Made by a program: the position numbers and the translations under genes
Shown: piece by piece, positions 29,750 to 40,424 of the stretch
Layout: every line of letters begins with the position of its first letter
How positions within the stretch are numbered: position 1 is the first letter of the stretch
NCBI GenBank assembly: GCA_963965975.1
Contig: OZ014422.1
Span: 3,061,155 to 3,125,154 of the forward strand
Direction: 5' to 3'
DNA length: 64,000 nt
From: Xestospongia bergquistia
Taxonomy: Eukaryota > Porifera > Demospongiae > Haplosclerida > Petrosiidae
Notes under the pieces: generated by a model
The model's database searches: none
The model's input: only the letters and a program-made list of their open reading frames with translations
Told to the model about the DNA's origin: nothing

Positions 29750-30058
29750 TTATATGTGCTTGTGTGTTTATAGTATTTACATCCAATAATTTCTTTACTG
29801 CTTTTATCAGAATGCTTTCCTTTTTTGTAAATGTAGTCACCTTCCTTTGTGGTTTTGCTTTGAATGAACAAATCATCTTTTATAGTGTGTTCTGTTTCAA
29901 TGTCTTCTCTTTTTTTAGGAAAAATAAATTGAAGAGCAAACAAAAACTTTTATTTTTTCTAAAATAATAATCACTTCCAGCCACGCCCCGGACTTGAGGT
30001 TACGAACAAAAGCATTTTGTGTGCCGTATGGCCGGCGGCTTTTCCTTATATATTTGTT
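29750..30058. promoter_or_regulatory. Tandem gap TELO2 to ZIP13
   Basis: 309 bp. The first part is AT-rich and presumably the TELO2 3' UTR. CCACGCCCCGG at about 29981-29991 is the reverse complement of the GGGCGTGG box and probably belongs to the ZIP13 promoter. Confidence 0.45.
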
Positions 30059-30985
30059 ATGGAAAGAAAAGGAACTTTTTTGTTAGTTGTAGTACTTTTA
30101 GTGTCTATACCATGTGGCGAAACTCACATTCATTCTCAAAAGGTACGTAATTATGGCCAAGAAACTGTTTCCCTACTGGTATGGGTTCTGGCATTGACTA
30201 GTGCCACCTTGGTTGGATGCTGTGGTGTTCTTCCTCTTATCCTAAACCGATGGATCAAACTAGATAGGATGAATGTGAATTCATCCTCTATGCAGATTGT
30301 ACTGAGTTTTGCTGTAGGTGGTTTATTAGGAGATGTATGGTTACACCTCTTGCCTGAGGCTTGGGGACCTGATCGTCAGACAAATAAACTACATCAAGTG
30401 GGTCTTTGGGTTATTGTTGGTCTTCTGTCGTTCATGGGAGTGGAAAAGATAGCTAAATTCTGTGAGGATTCATCTTCAAAAAATGACATTAAATCTCAGA
30501 AATACTTAAACAAAGACGTCAGTGGTTATTTGAATCTACTAGCAAACTGCACTGATAACTTCACTCATGGTTTGGCCATTGCTGCTAGCTACATAGCTAG
30601 TCCTTTGGTTGGCCTTTTGACAACACTAGCAATAGTTTGCCATGAAATACCTCATGAAATAGGTGACTTTGCTATATTATTACGTTCTGGTTTTTCAAGT
30701 CCAAATGCGGCACGAGCCCAACTAATAACTGCTTCAGGAGGTCTTATTGGTGTAACTGTAGGGCTTTTAGCCGAACAAATTGGTCAATGTACAACCTGGA
30801 TGCTACCATTTACTGCTGGTGGTTTTTTGTATATTGCCCTAGTTAGTATCACACCTGAACTATTGAAGGAGAAAGATACTACCTTAAAGCAAATATTGAG
30901 CTTGTTATTTGGAGTGATGATAATGGCAGCAGTGACTATTGTGGAGAGAAAAAGTTGTAATGTTATGCCAGAGACATTTAGATAG
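30059..30985 (+). CDS. SLC39A13: Zinc transporter ZIP13 (SLC39A13)
   Basis: Single-exon gene, 308 residues. A signal-like N-terminus (LLVVVLLVSI) is followed by a short His-containing segment and about eight membrane spans. Family signatures include LSFAVGGLLGDVWLHLLPEA in the third span region. The metal-binding helix IV reads NCTDNFTHGLAIAASY, where most ZIPs have HNFTDG; DNFTHG is typical of ZIP13/ZIP7. Helix V carries CHEIPHEIGDFAILLRSGFS. ZIP13 moves zinc from Golgi or vesicles to cytosol in mammals. Start is the ATG at 30059; the open frame extends upstream without ATG. The last 15 or so codons lie in a 52-bp tandem duplication that crosses the stop codon. Convergent with the ankyrin-SOCS gene. 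Confidence 0.95.
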   Translation: MERKGTFLLVVVLLVSIPCGETHIHSQKVRNYGQETVSLLVWVLALTSATLVGCCGVLPLILNRWIKLDRMNVNSSSMQIVLSFAVGGLLGDVWLHLLPEAWGPDRQTNKLHQVGLWVIVGLLSFMGVEKIAKFCEDSSSKNDIKSQKYLNKDVSGYLNLLANCTDNFTHGLAIAASYIASPLVGLLTTLAIVCHEIPHEIGDFAILLRSGFSSPNAARAQLITASGGLIGVTVGLLAEQIGQCTTWMLPFTAGGFLYIALVSITPELLKEKDTTLKQILSLLFGVMIMAAVTIVERKSCNVMPETFR

Positions 30986-31047
30986 CATTTCTTGTGAGAG
31001 AAAAATTTGTAATGTTATGTCAAGAAACATTTAGATAGCATTTCTTG
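30941..31047 (+). repeat. 52-bp tandem duplication spanning ZIP13 stop codon
   Basis: GAGAGAAAAAGTTGTAATGT at 30944 recurs, slightly diverged, at 30996, and ACATTTAGATAGCATTTCTT recurs likewise at period 52. Copy 1 contains the final codons and TAG of ZIP13; copy 2 lies in the 3' UTR. Confidence 0.88.
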
Positions 31048-31207
31048 TGATGTCTGTTATCTCAATTGTATTATTCAAATTTGTTTTATAATTTCAACCA
31101 AAACAGGAAACAAGGAAAATAGCACAACAATGACATAATACTGTTCAAATTAATATCATAATAAAAATATATTTTATTATACAGTGATTTTTGACACACA
31201 TAATCAA

Positions 31208-33771
31208 TCAAAATTTGGTTGTAGCTTTGTTGCTCTTAGTTGCAGTGATTGTACGGCCTAATAAAGCATGCTTCTTGGCTACATTGTCAGCACAACAATC
31301 ATCTCTCAAAGCTTGAATATAATCTCTAGTTGAGCTAGATACATTACTTAAACCCTCGTCTAATTGATTTGGACCAAGTCCTTGTCGAACAGCTACACGA
31401 CAAAGGCGAAGAAGTGGGAGAGGTGTGGCTAAAGAATACAAGAGTAATGTTATTAGTGACAAATTCAGAATACCTGTACACTCTCTTATATAAAGCTGGA
31501 GACCACCAGAAGCAATTTCCCAGTCTTTGTTATTCATGCAAGCACCAAATTCTATTAGCAATGGTAAAGCACGATAGAATTTGTTCTCAATTGCGACACC
31601 AAGGCTGCTTAAACCTATCTTGTTGACACTGTGAGGATTTGCACCAGCATCCAATAACAAAAGAACAGTCTCTTCATCCTTTGTTGCACAAGCAACATGA
31701 AGTGCTGTATTACCATGATGATGGTCATGTATTTCCATGTGAGCATTATGTTTCAACAATACTTTCATGCATTCCAATCGAGACTGCTGTGTCGCTATTA
31801 TCAAAGGAGTCTGTCCCCATGACTCTTGAATATTTACTGAAACACCATAGGAAGCCAACAGTTGCAGCATTGGTACATGGCCTACTGAAGTTGCGAAGTG
31901 AATAGGTGTTACACCAAATCTATCAATTATATCATAAAGTTAATCACAGTTCATATGCCTACTTACTTTGTAGCTAATTCTGGGTTAGCTCCCAACTCCA
32001 ATAAAAGTTGAACTGCATACAGATGACCATTAGAAGCAGCATGATGTAATGCAGTCAAATCATCAGCATCACTCTCATTAAGATTGGCACCTAAGTATAT
32101 GATAGTATTCATTTTACAGTCTATGGTACTAATGGTAGTCATATACTTGGAAATAGACATTATCAAATCAGTAAAAAAATAATGCAACAATTACACAAGA
32201 CGGTTTAGCAGATAAACTCTGTAAAACAACTTATTTTATTACATTGAATGTACCTGCTCATAAAATACTAAAGTCTGATCAAAGGGAAACTTTCCTTCAA
32301 ATCAGTTATAACAAGAAAGAAATTACATTCAATAGCCATCAAAGAAATGAATAATTATATTAGATTTAGAACATAATTGACGTGGGATAGACAATGAGTA
32401 ATATCATAGTATTACTATATAGTGGGTAATTTTGGAGGGAAAAAATATAGGAAAATTTGGTGAATTCCATTTTATTTGGTAAAATGTTTTAATTAGGGGT
32501 GTGGTAGTAGGTGGAAGAAGCTAAAATTATTTCTGCCAAAGTCTACTTTATATTGATTTGCCAATAGTTTCTCCCTCCAAATTACCTACTATAATGTACT
32601 TCATAATATATTGTACATCAATTATTACATCATAAGTTATGAATAATCATAGCTTGTTTAAAGAGTGACTAAGGCTAGTCATAATTAGTCATAACCTACA
32701 AACAATGTAATATATCCAATGCAATAACATAGTAATAACATAACCTATGAATGAGTTCTTGTTCTTAACAAAAGGGTTTATAAATCAATATATCCAAGAT
32801 TTCTTAAATTTTATGGTAACTTTGACCTCTACAACCTTTTACTGCTTTATACTTTGATCAACAAACCAAGTTCATACAAGGTTACTTATTTCAAAACAGG
32901 GCTACAAAATTTCTCACTGTTGACATAACTCAGTAGTAGTAGAGTTGTTCTATATATGTAGTTTTATTATAGTATGCCTAACTTCTAGTGCTTATGTTAT
33001 ACTATTAATTCCTTCTTATTTATGTTATGTTTTCAAGTATTCGTGCTCATGGCCTGACAATAATTGGCCATTTTACATATCATGGATCAATATGCAACCT
33101 GATTTGCAAAAAGGGACCACTTCTGTTAAAAGTTCAGTTGTTGTATACAAAACCATACATTTTAGTGGGTGTTTAATAAATTATATCATAGTTTAAGAAC
33201 ATACATACGTTGAATGCAAAATTTAGTAAGCATTCTATTTTAAAAAGGTTTACACACATGCAAGTGTTTTTAATGGTTTGATAAAAGTGGTCCCAATTTC
33301 CAAATCAGGCTACATATAATACATTTTCATTAAATCTAAGGGTCCCCGTCCCCAGACTCCATGACATTTGAACAGAATGTCAGGAGTCTGGGGATGAGAT
33401 TAAGGAATCATGTGCACTGCTTCTAATCCTATGTCAGTATGTTGTATTACCTACAACATATATATATCTGTATGTATGACATATCTACCTGTCATGGCTA
33501 CAGCAAGCAAATTTTTATTACAGAAGTTTAATGTACACTGATTCCCACAATCAAGTTAAAGCCATTGTTTTAACTTACCTGCATCGTATAAAATACTAAT
33601 ACACTGAGTGTGGCCACCAATAGCTGCTAGCATAAGTGGTGTTCGACGTTTCTCTACTCCAGGTGCAGGCTTTAGACCTTCAGGACCTGTCTGATCTAAA
33701 TGATATAGTAAATCATCTGGACGACCGTCTTGTGCAGCCCAAGATACATATTTAGGGCTAGCTTGTCCCAT
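31208..33771 (-). CDS. Ankyrin repeat and SOCS box protein
   Basis: Four exons (33579-33771, 31967-32090, 31474-31919, 31208-31428) give 327 residues. Six or seven ankyrin repeats follow one another (RRTPLMLAAIGGHTQCISIL, DLTALHHAASNGHLYAVQLL, WGQTPLIIATQQSRLECMKV, NTALHVACATKDEETVLLLL). The tail fits a SOCS box: TPLPLLRLCRVAVRQGLG, then YIQALRDD. ASB proteins are substrate receptors for Cullin 5-Elongin ligases. I cannot assign a vertebrate ASB ortholog. The start MGQASPKYVSWAAQDGRPDD is at the first ATG of the frame. A 1.5-kb intron (32091-33578) contains a MITE-like element and a strong hairpin. Confidence 0.85.
33093..33314. mobile_element. MITE-like inverted-repeat element (TGYARCCTGATTTG ends)
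   Basis: 222 bp with terminal inverted repeats of about 35 bp. The left end is TGCAACCTGATTTGCAAAAA with GGGACCACTT inside; the right end, reversed, is TGTAGCCTGATTTGGAAATT with GGGACCACTT inside. TA flanks both ends, as expected for a Tc1/mariner-type target duplication. No transposase coding. In the ankyrin-SOCS intron. Confidence 0.75.
33350..33393. repeat. Near-perfect 44-nt hairpin
   Basis: CCCCAGACTCC (bulged A) TGACATT, loop TGAACAG, AATGTCA GGAGTCTGGGG. The stem is 18 bp with one bulged base. It lies 35 bp after the MITE-like element within the ankyrin-SOCS intron. Confidence 0.85.
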
Positions 33772-33996
33772 TCTGATACTTGTTGCTGACTAAAACACAG
33801 CTATCGTATTCTCGTGAGTTTCATGTGATATATTAAATCATATTCATGCAAGAGGAGTGGCTACTCATTTCTGACTGCATAAATTAATTTTAATAATTAT
33901 ACATCAAGGTTTGACCCGAAATATCTCAAAAATTGAAAAAAACAATAGGAAATTGCCTAAATGTCCAGGAGATAAGTTCAGGACGGAGCATTATAT

Positions 33997-34828
33997 CTAT
34001 GCCGGTAAAACCATTTCTTTACCTTTCATTACTAAGAGAGAGAAACAAAGGTACTCATTTTAATTAGCACATAAATAAGAACTAACCTTTAGTGATGTAA
34101 AGATAAAAGAAATCACAATACAGCAATGTCTGTACACACCCAGCTACAATTGCAATCCAGTCATAAAATCCTTCAAAATAATACCTCCACACCCAGTTAA
34201 CAATGTACAAGGCACGATAAAGACCAAGAGCAAATAGATAATGTGATGTGATTGTTTCTGCTTCACCAGTCTTTGATATCATGTATAGCTGAGGCATTAT
34301 TGCCATAGACTCCAAATAAATAGAAAAAGTCCACAAAATCTAAGATAATAATGTTAAAATAATAGAAATGCATAACGTAAACTAAATGCAATAAAACTAT
34401 ACAATTTACACAAGACAAACATACCTCCAATATTGTGAACTCATGATTCACAAGAACTGAAAGACCAGCAACAGGAATGACAAGAAGCTCTGCACGAAAG
34501 GTATCATTGTTAGAGTCATACGTTGCTCGGAATTTGAAGAAGATAAGATAAAGTGTAGCATACGTAGCTAAGATAAATATCACTTTCATAGCAGTATTGT
34601 ATGCAGATATGAATGTTGTAAAGAGATCAAGATATCGTGTTGTGAATACAAGAGCAAACAATACTTGGCTCTTTCCAGATATTCCTGAAACAAAGAAATC
34701 ATATCAACGTGGAACAGTTGACACGCCCATGACGTACCTGCACATGATCTTGTCCGCCATATTTTTATTAACAATATGAAGATAGCTAGTAAATGAGAAA
34801 GGTCTCCTGCAAGTCTGAACAAATTCAT
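33997..34828 (-). CDS. KDELR: ER lumen protein-retaining (KDEL) receptor
   Basis: Four exons (34738-34828, 34425-34684, 34087-34339, 33997-34031) join to exactly 212 residues, the length of vertebrate KDEL receptors. It is a seven-span Golgi/ER receptor that returns K/HDEL-tagged proteins to the ER. Conserved stretches include [60 protein letters not shown] and [20 protein letters not shown]. The cytosolic tail [11 protein letters not shown] matches the KGKKLSLPA tail that carries the COPI retrieval lysines. Divergent from TMEM186; follows the ankyrin-SOCS gene's promoter on the same strand with 225 bp between. Confidence 0.98.
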
Positions 34829-34968
34829 GTCGTCTTTCCTCTGCTTACACTCTTCAAGATGACTTGTGAGTACGCTGTCCTTTGTTCAAGACAATAGTGA
34901 CACGAAAATATTTCGGTAAACCTTAGCCTTCTCATTATTAGAACAACTATGTAGTGATACGGTTTAGT
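34829..34968. promoter_or_regulatory. Divergent promoter KDELR / TMEM186
   Basis: 140 bp between start codons. No GGCGTGG box or TATA box recognised. Confidence 0.45.
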
Positions 34969-35508
34969 ATGTATTCTGTCCTTAGAAAGACGTTGAAATG
35001 TAAATGGTGTCTACGGTGTACAAGTAACATTAGTGAAAAGTCATTCACAGTTCTTTACCGATGGCCAACAATGAGACATTTTAGATTGATATCACGCCTG
35101 AAGATGTATCAAGTAGGAGGAATGATATTGAGTATTCCACCTCTTTCATATTGGTACACAATGGGTTCTATAAGTGGTAGTTCACTGATGTATGGATGCG
35201 TTGCAGCAACTGGTGCAACTTTAGTACTGTGTGGTTTAAGTTATTCGTTTAGTTGTGTGCTTGGTGAACTGGCATATTGCCATTGTTCCAAACGAATCAG
35301 ATTATCACATTTGACTTTTTGGGGTCGAAGGCAAGACATTGAGGTTGAAATTAAAAATATTATTCACCATTCTGATAGTCAATTCTCATTCTCTCCTAAG
35401 TTAATACAAAGACTTGAGATTTATCATCCATGTACTGTTTTTTACTATAGTATCAAATATGGACATGTAATTGAACCTGAAACCTTTAAAAGTATTGTAG
35501 GAATGTAA
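34969..35508 (+). CDS. TMEM186: TMEM186-like mitochondrial membrane protein
   Basis: Single-exon gene, 179 residues. The N-terminus is basic and Cys-rich, as expected for a mitochondrial presequence. Then come LYRWPTMRHFRLISRLKMYQ, two membrane spans (about residues 60-80 and 88-110), LSHLTFWGRRQD, and the end FYYSIKYGHVIEPETFKSIV. These line up with human TMEM186 blocks LNFWGWRQD and LRYGRILDRERF. TMEM186 is part of the MCIA complex for respiratory complex I assembly. Start taken at the ATG at 34969. TMC follows 106 bp later on the same strand. Confidence 0.88.
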   Translation: MYSVLRKTLKCKWCLRCTSNISEKSFTVLYRWPTMRHFRLISRLKMYQVGGMILSIPPLSYWYTMGSISGSSLMYGCVAATGATLVLCGLSYSFSCVLGELAYCHCSKRIRLSHLTFWGRRQDIEVEIKNIIHHSDSQFSFSPKLIQRLEIYHPCTVFYYSIKYGHVIEPETFKSIVGM

Positions 35509-35614
35509 AACTGCAAGGAAATTGAAATGAAATTTTTCATAATATAATTAACAATGTGATTGATCTGGACCCTTTGTAAAGGAGGGGCATCCCCTAATAG
35601 TATGACACTCAGCA

Positions 35615-38600
35615 ATGAGTGAGAAATACGGCGTTCATACACGTCCAAGCCCTAGTCTCGGAACAAACGGGAATAGTGTAGATCATACTCTCAATATGGT
35701 TACTTTGTCAGAGGCAGATATTAACTCACAAAACTTGTTGCTAGCAGAGCAAGAACAAGAAGTAGACACAGCAACACTGGAAGATTTTGTGAGAGAAGTA
35801 CTGGATACTCGTCCAGGTGTTTTAGCAACGCGTGATCACTCTGCTAACACTTTCGACCGAAATTTGTGGTCAAGGAACTCCTTGCCAACACCTAATAGAT
35901 CTAGCACATCTCTTAGGAGAACTAGGTCCTTGCATTCATCTAAGTCAGCTGCTAGACATCCTACATCTGAGCCTGTAGAGGATATTGTTGTGAATGATCT
36001 CGAAAGTGATCTCAGTATTGTAGAAGGCCAAAACGTTTCCGATTTGAATCGTGCAAAATCCTTGCGTAAATCTTCAGCATATCTGAAGCATCGTGTTGCT
36101 GAACAGTGAGTACAAAATAGAGTTGTATTTTGAGGTTTTAATTATTTTTTGTTTCAGTCGGAAAACAAATCCCACAGAACGTGGAGTCAAGGCTAGCTGT
36201 TGGGGTGAACTTAGATATGTGGTTAGTGTGTGGAGTATAAATCTCTTGTATATTACTTGCACTCTAGAAATGGCCAAAAATCAAGAGTCGTCTATATGTT
36301 GTTTTATCCCAAGAGCTATGGAAAGGTCATTTAAAAGAGGTTGAAGGTCATTTTGGTACAGCAGTTGTCTCCTATTTTGTTTTTTTGAGATGGCTATTTA
36401 TTATGAATGTCGTGATTTTCTTATTTTGGTTCAGCATCATTTGTATACCTCAGTTCGTTTATGAGGCTGGTTCCCAATTAAACCGTACCTCCTACACTGC
36501 TTGTCTATTTCCTAAGTCATCATTTGGTAATTTAACTTGCTCAAACAGCTCTTTTGAACGTACTAACGGTTTAGTCATATACTATTCTGTACCAGCTGAA
36601 TGTACTTCAGAAGAAGGAGTGTTTCAGATTCAGTCATGCTCTTTTGATCACAATAATATTGCCGTTAGTGAGGACAGTTCAACATTATTTGTTTCATCAA
36701 TGATCCTCAACAACTCCTGTACTCAAGTTAGCTCAATGGATACAAATCACCAATCAACCTTGAATACTACTATTAGTTACATTGCATGTGTAGGAATAAA
36801 AGTTCGCACTGAGTGGTATCAATACATTCTTGACTTTATATCTGGGACAGGATTTTTCAATGAAACATCACTATTTCAAGGAGTGTATCCTAATTCATCT
36901 CTTGGCAAATATGATTTTTCTCTAGCATTTTTGTTTATGACTGGACTCATATATGCTCTTGGGGTTTTTCTTCTGATATACAAGTTCGTTTGTCATTTGA
37001 GATAATTATTTGCATTATGTTGTTTTTTAGGATGGGCCAAGCTTTTAATGAGAGTTATGTAGATTTTGGTACTAAAAGGAAAGTTAACTTCTGCAATAAA
37101 CTATTCACAGCTTGGGATTTCAATATAACTAATCCTAAGACAGCTAAACTAAGACAAGCTCATATTCGTACAGAATTCCATGTGAGTCTATTTGTGTTAA
37201 TATTTGTGGCATGTTTAAATTTTTCACTAATAGTCAAAGCTTTATACATCCATGTGCATGATCTGTTGTTAAATAGGAGGAATTGTTGGATCTACATGCC
37301 AGAGAAAAGAAACGTAGTTGGAAAAAACTTGTTCTAGTTATCTTCATCCGACTTTGGACTAATTTATTTGTTATTTTGGCATTAGTTGGAGCAGGAGCTG
37401 CTATTTTCTACTCAGCTTTGTATGAATTTCAAATAGTAAGATTTATGTTGTATTATTTACTATATGTGCCTCCTTGGCTTTAATAGAGTACATCTGGAGT
37501 GGTCGTCCCAATTCTAGGTGAATACCTTTCAGCTATTGTCATTACTATTCTTAATGCTGTCTTACCATTGATTTTTCAACTTGTTGCTCGTTTCGAACAA
37601 TACAAGACAACTAGTGGAGTTGTAAGAATTACTCTATTGAGGTATCATATTTGCATAACCACTCCTAACATGGATAGTGTAAATTCTCATCTTTATAAAG
37701 GAAGACATAAATTTAATTAACCATATGCATGTTTACAATATCATATATATTTTGAAACTAGACCTCAACATTGCCCACACAATGTCTGAATAGTTTCTTG
37801 AAATTTCATTTTCTTGTGTAGAACTATTATGGTACGGCTGTCTTCTTTGATTGTCCTCCTTGGTTCTCTCTATTTGGTGTTATCACAATGCACACAGCAA
37901 GTTCTTGATGATGATGATGATGAATGCTCCTTTAATATGATAGCTGGTACTCTTTTTAATAATTCGAATGCAAGCAGTGAAACATGTCCAGTGGTAAGTA
38001 TCACATTATTGCTGTGATTATTTATAATAGCTTTGTGTTCTTTGAAAAGATTAATGCAGTTTTTTCAGATTACTCACTAGAATTTTGGGGTTTTGTTTAT
38101 GTTAAGGGTTAGATCCTTACATTATGTGTTATAAAATTATGTATATGTTCAGTTAACATTAACAACATTATTGTTATAATTTATGTCATTTTCTTTAGTG
38201 TTGGGAAACTTTTATTGGACAGCAGTTCTATAAACTTGGTATCACTAATCTTCTTATTTCTCTGCTATCTACCATAGTGATAGAATCTTTTCGAAAGTAT
38301 GATACTGACTAATAAATTGATATGTTTCAGATCTATTCTAGTGCTATGTCACGAGTTGTTGTACGCATCAAATGGAAAGAGATTGGTACAAAGCTAAGTA
38401 AAATTGTCGCAAAAGGGAACTTCAACATTGCTAAGAGTATCCTGGATCTCATATATACACAGACACTATTGTGGTTGGGATTTTTGTTCTCTCCTTTTCT
38501 TCCAGTCATCGTTCTTCTCACCTCTTTCTTTATTTTCTACATCAAGAAGTATAGCCTGATGTGGAATCTTGAACCAGACAAGAAAGGGTTTCAGAGATCA

Positions 38601-40302
38601 GCTCGAACTAATTTTTCATTTTTGGGTCTAATGCTGTTTGCCCTTTTTGCTTCAATTGTTCCAGTATTATATGCTGTAACACTGTATGTTATTTTTTAGT
38701 GATTTTGAAAGTTCACTTCATTTTATTTTTAGGTTAAAACCTAGCACAACTTGTGGACCATTCAGGTGAAATTATCATTGTATATATGCACTAATCATTA
38801 AATCCTATTTCTCCATAGGGGACAAGATACTATGTATCAATCTATTACTGATCTTGTCAACAGTTGGTCTTGCACTGCAAGAGTTGCTGTTGATTTCTTT
38901 TCTTCATCTACTTTTATTGTTCCATTAATTGTGTTCTTATTGTGAGGATATCATGCAATATTTGCTTCTTTTATAGCTTTTCATTATATAGACTGTTGTG
39001 CTATGCTCTGTATGTTGTTTTAAAAGCCAGAGAAGCTCGGTTTCAGCTTATTAAGAAGCAACTTATACTGGTTAGTATACTTGTTTGATTTTATGATAAA
39101 TGGAATATAGACTGTAATACATTGACCTAGAGCCCTTGAAAGTGGTCAAACCAATACATCTTTAAATTATTTATTAGATGCTTGTCTTTTCAACACCAAT
39201 TTGTATATCAGCTGAATGGTTTATAAGTCAGTGACTGCCCACAAAAGATTGTATCATACGTAACAAGATTGTAATTGTAAAATCGTGGGTACTGCTCAGA
39301 TGCTTTGATCAGTCAGATCCAATTCAAGGGACTCGTGGTAAAAGTAATAATATTCATTGGTTGCTGGGTGTATCAGTGATTACTGTTTAATTCATTTGTT
39401 GCTTTCAAAAGTTTCATACAATGATAGATTAAGATTGTGAAAGTGAACTCAATTATATATACTGTATTAATTTTTCTTGATTAAATGCCCCAGTGTTTGT
39501 TTCTTTCCTAGCATTTTACACCCAATGCTAAAACGAGGGAGGTGTTTATTTGAGGTAGGCGCCTATTTCTTTTAGAAGATTTGCACTAGGCTTAAATGGC
39601 TAGTCAAGGTTATACTGCTTAACTTTGATGTCTTTTATGTCTTTTTAGCTGTTTCAACTGCCTTAACTTTAATGTATGATTGTACAAGTTGTGCCTCTTT
39701 TGAAATGTCTATATCAGTAGACATTACTAATGCATACAAGTGAATTATTAAAATGTGGCAACACATTGGCAATGCAAACACATGTCTCAGGACACACCCA
39801 GACCTGGAGTTTATTAAGGGTAGGCGTTTATTTTCACAGTGCTTGTGTTTGCCCCTAGTGTTTATTCAAGGCTGACGTTTATTCAAGTAGGCATTTAATC
39901 AAGGAAATACGGTATATAATGATATATTATATAATCTATAATTACATACTCACATGGTCTAAAACAATGTTAGGACTGACTGCTAGGTGCACTGTTTGTG
40001 CTAGTCAGAAAATAGATATCTTACTATGACATTATTTTAGGAATGATGTAAGAAGTATTATAAACATGCAGTTTTTTCAGTGACATGAGTAGTATTTGTT
40101 TTATGCTTGTCTATAGGAAGGAGCTAATGTAACACATATTGTTGGAAACTTGGACAATGCACTTCAACAACTAGCTCGAGTAAGAGCAAATCAACCTGAG
40201 CAAGAGACTTTGGCTGTTCCATTGAGTGAAGCACTGGAACGTCGTTCACGTTTGCTTAATGATCCTGTGTCTCCAGTTACTGTGAACACTACAGTCTTTT
40301 AA
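35615..40302 (+). CDS. TMC: Transmembrane channel-like protein (TMC)
   Basis: Thirteen exons (35615-36105, 36158-36218, 36268-36983, 37031-37181, 37277-37435, 37487-37641, 37822-37993, 38199-38296, 38342-38683, 38733-38765, 38819-38941, 38977-39070, 40117-40302) give 926 residues. A disordered Ser-rich N-terminus is followed by LWKGHLKEVEGHFGTAVVSY at the start of the membrane region, a large glycosylatable extracellular loop, several spans, and the TMC-domain signature CWETFIGQQFYKLGITNLLI. After that come DLIYTQTLLWLGFLFSPFLP and STTCGPFRG. TMCs belong to the anoctamin/OSCA-like superfamily; TMC1/2 form hair-cell mechanotransduction channels. Which TMC subfamily this is cannot be decided. 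The 48-nt intron 36219-36267 and acceptor 38341 were chosen to keep frame. Confidence 0.93.
39462..39912. mobile_element. MITE-like element with CYGTATT...TTGATTAAATGCC ends
   Basis: About 451 bp in the last TMC intron (39071-40116). Left end: CTGTATTAATTTTTCTTGAT then TAAATGCC. Right end, reversed: CCGTATTTCCTTGATTAAAT then GCC. TA flanks both sides. The interior has degenerate repeats of GGYGTTTATT. No coding capacity. Confidence 0.72.
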
Positions 40303-40424
40303 GAACATCTAAAATTATTTTATTAATCAGCTATATTCAGTAAAATTATTGATGTATTTGTCTTTGGCATCTTAATAGTTCAGATTTGATGTTGTTTTGT
40401 TGTAATAAAATTTTAAGTTATTTT

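Noticed and set aside
29691..29967. Minus-strand and plus-strand small frames after TELO2
   Set aside because: Low-complexity AT-rich 3' UTR; Lys/Phe-rich translations typical of composition.
34969..40302. TMEM186-TMC as an operon (106-bp gap)
   Set aside because: Gap is small but typical of this window; no trans-splice acceptor pattern was apparent, and single genes elsewhere have equally short promoters.
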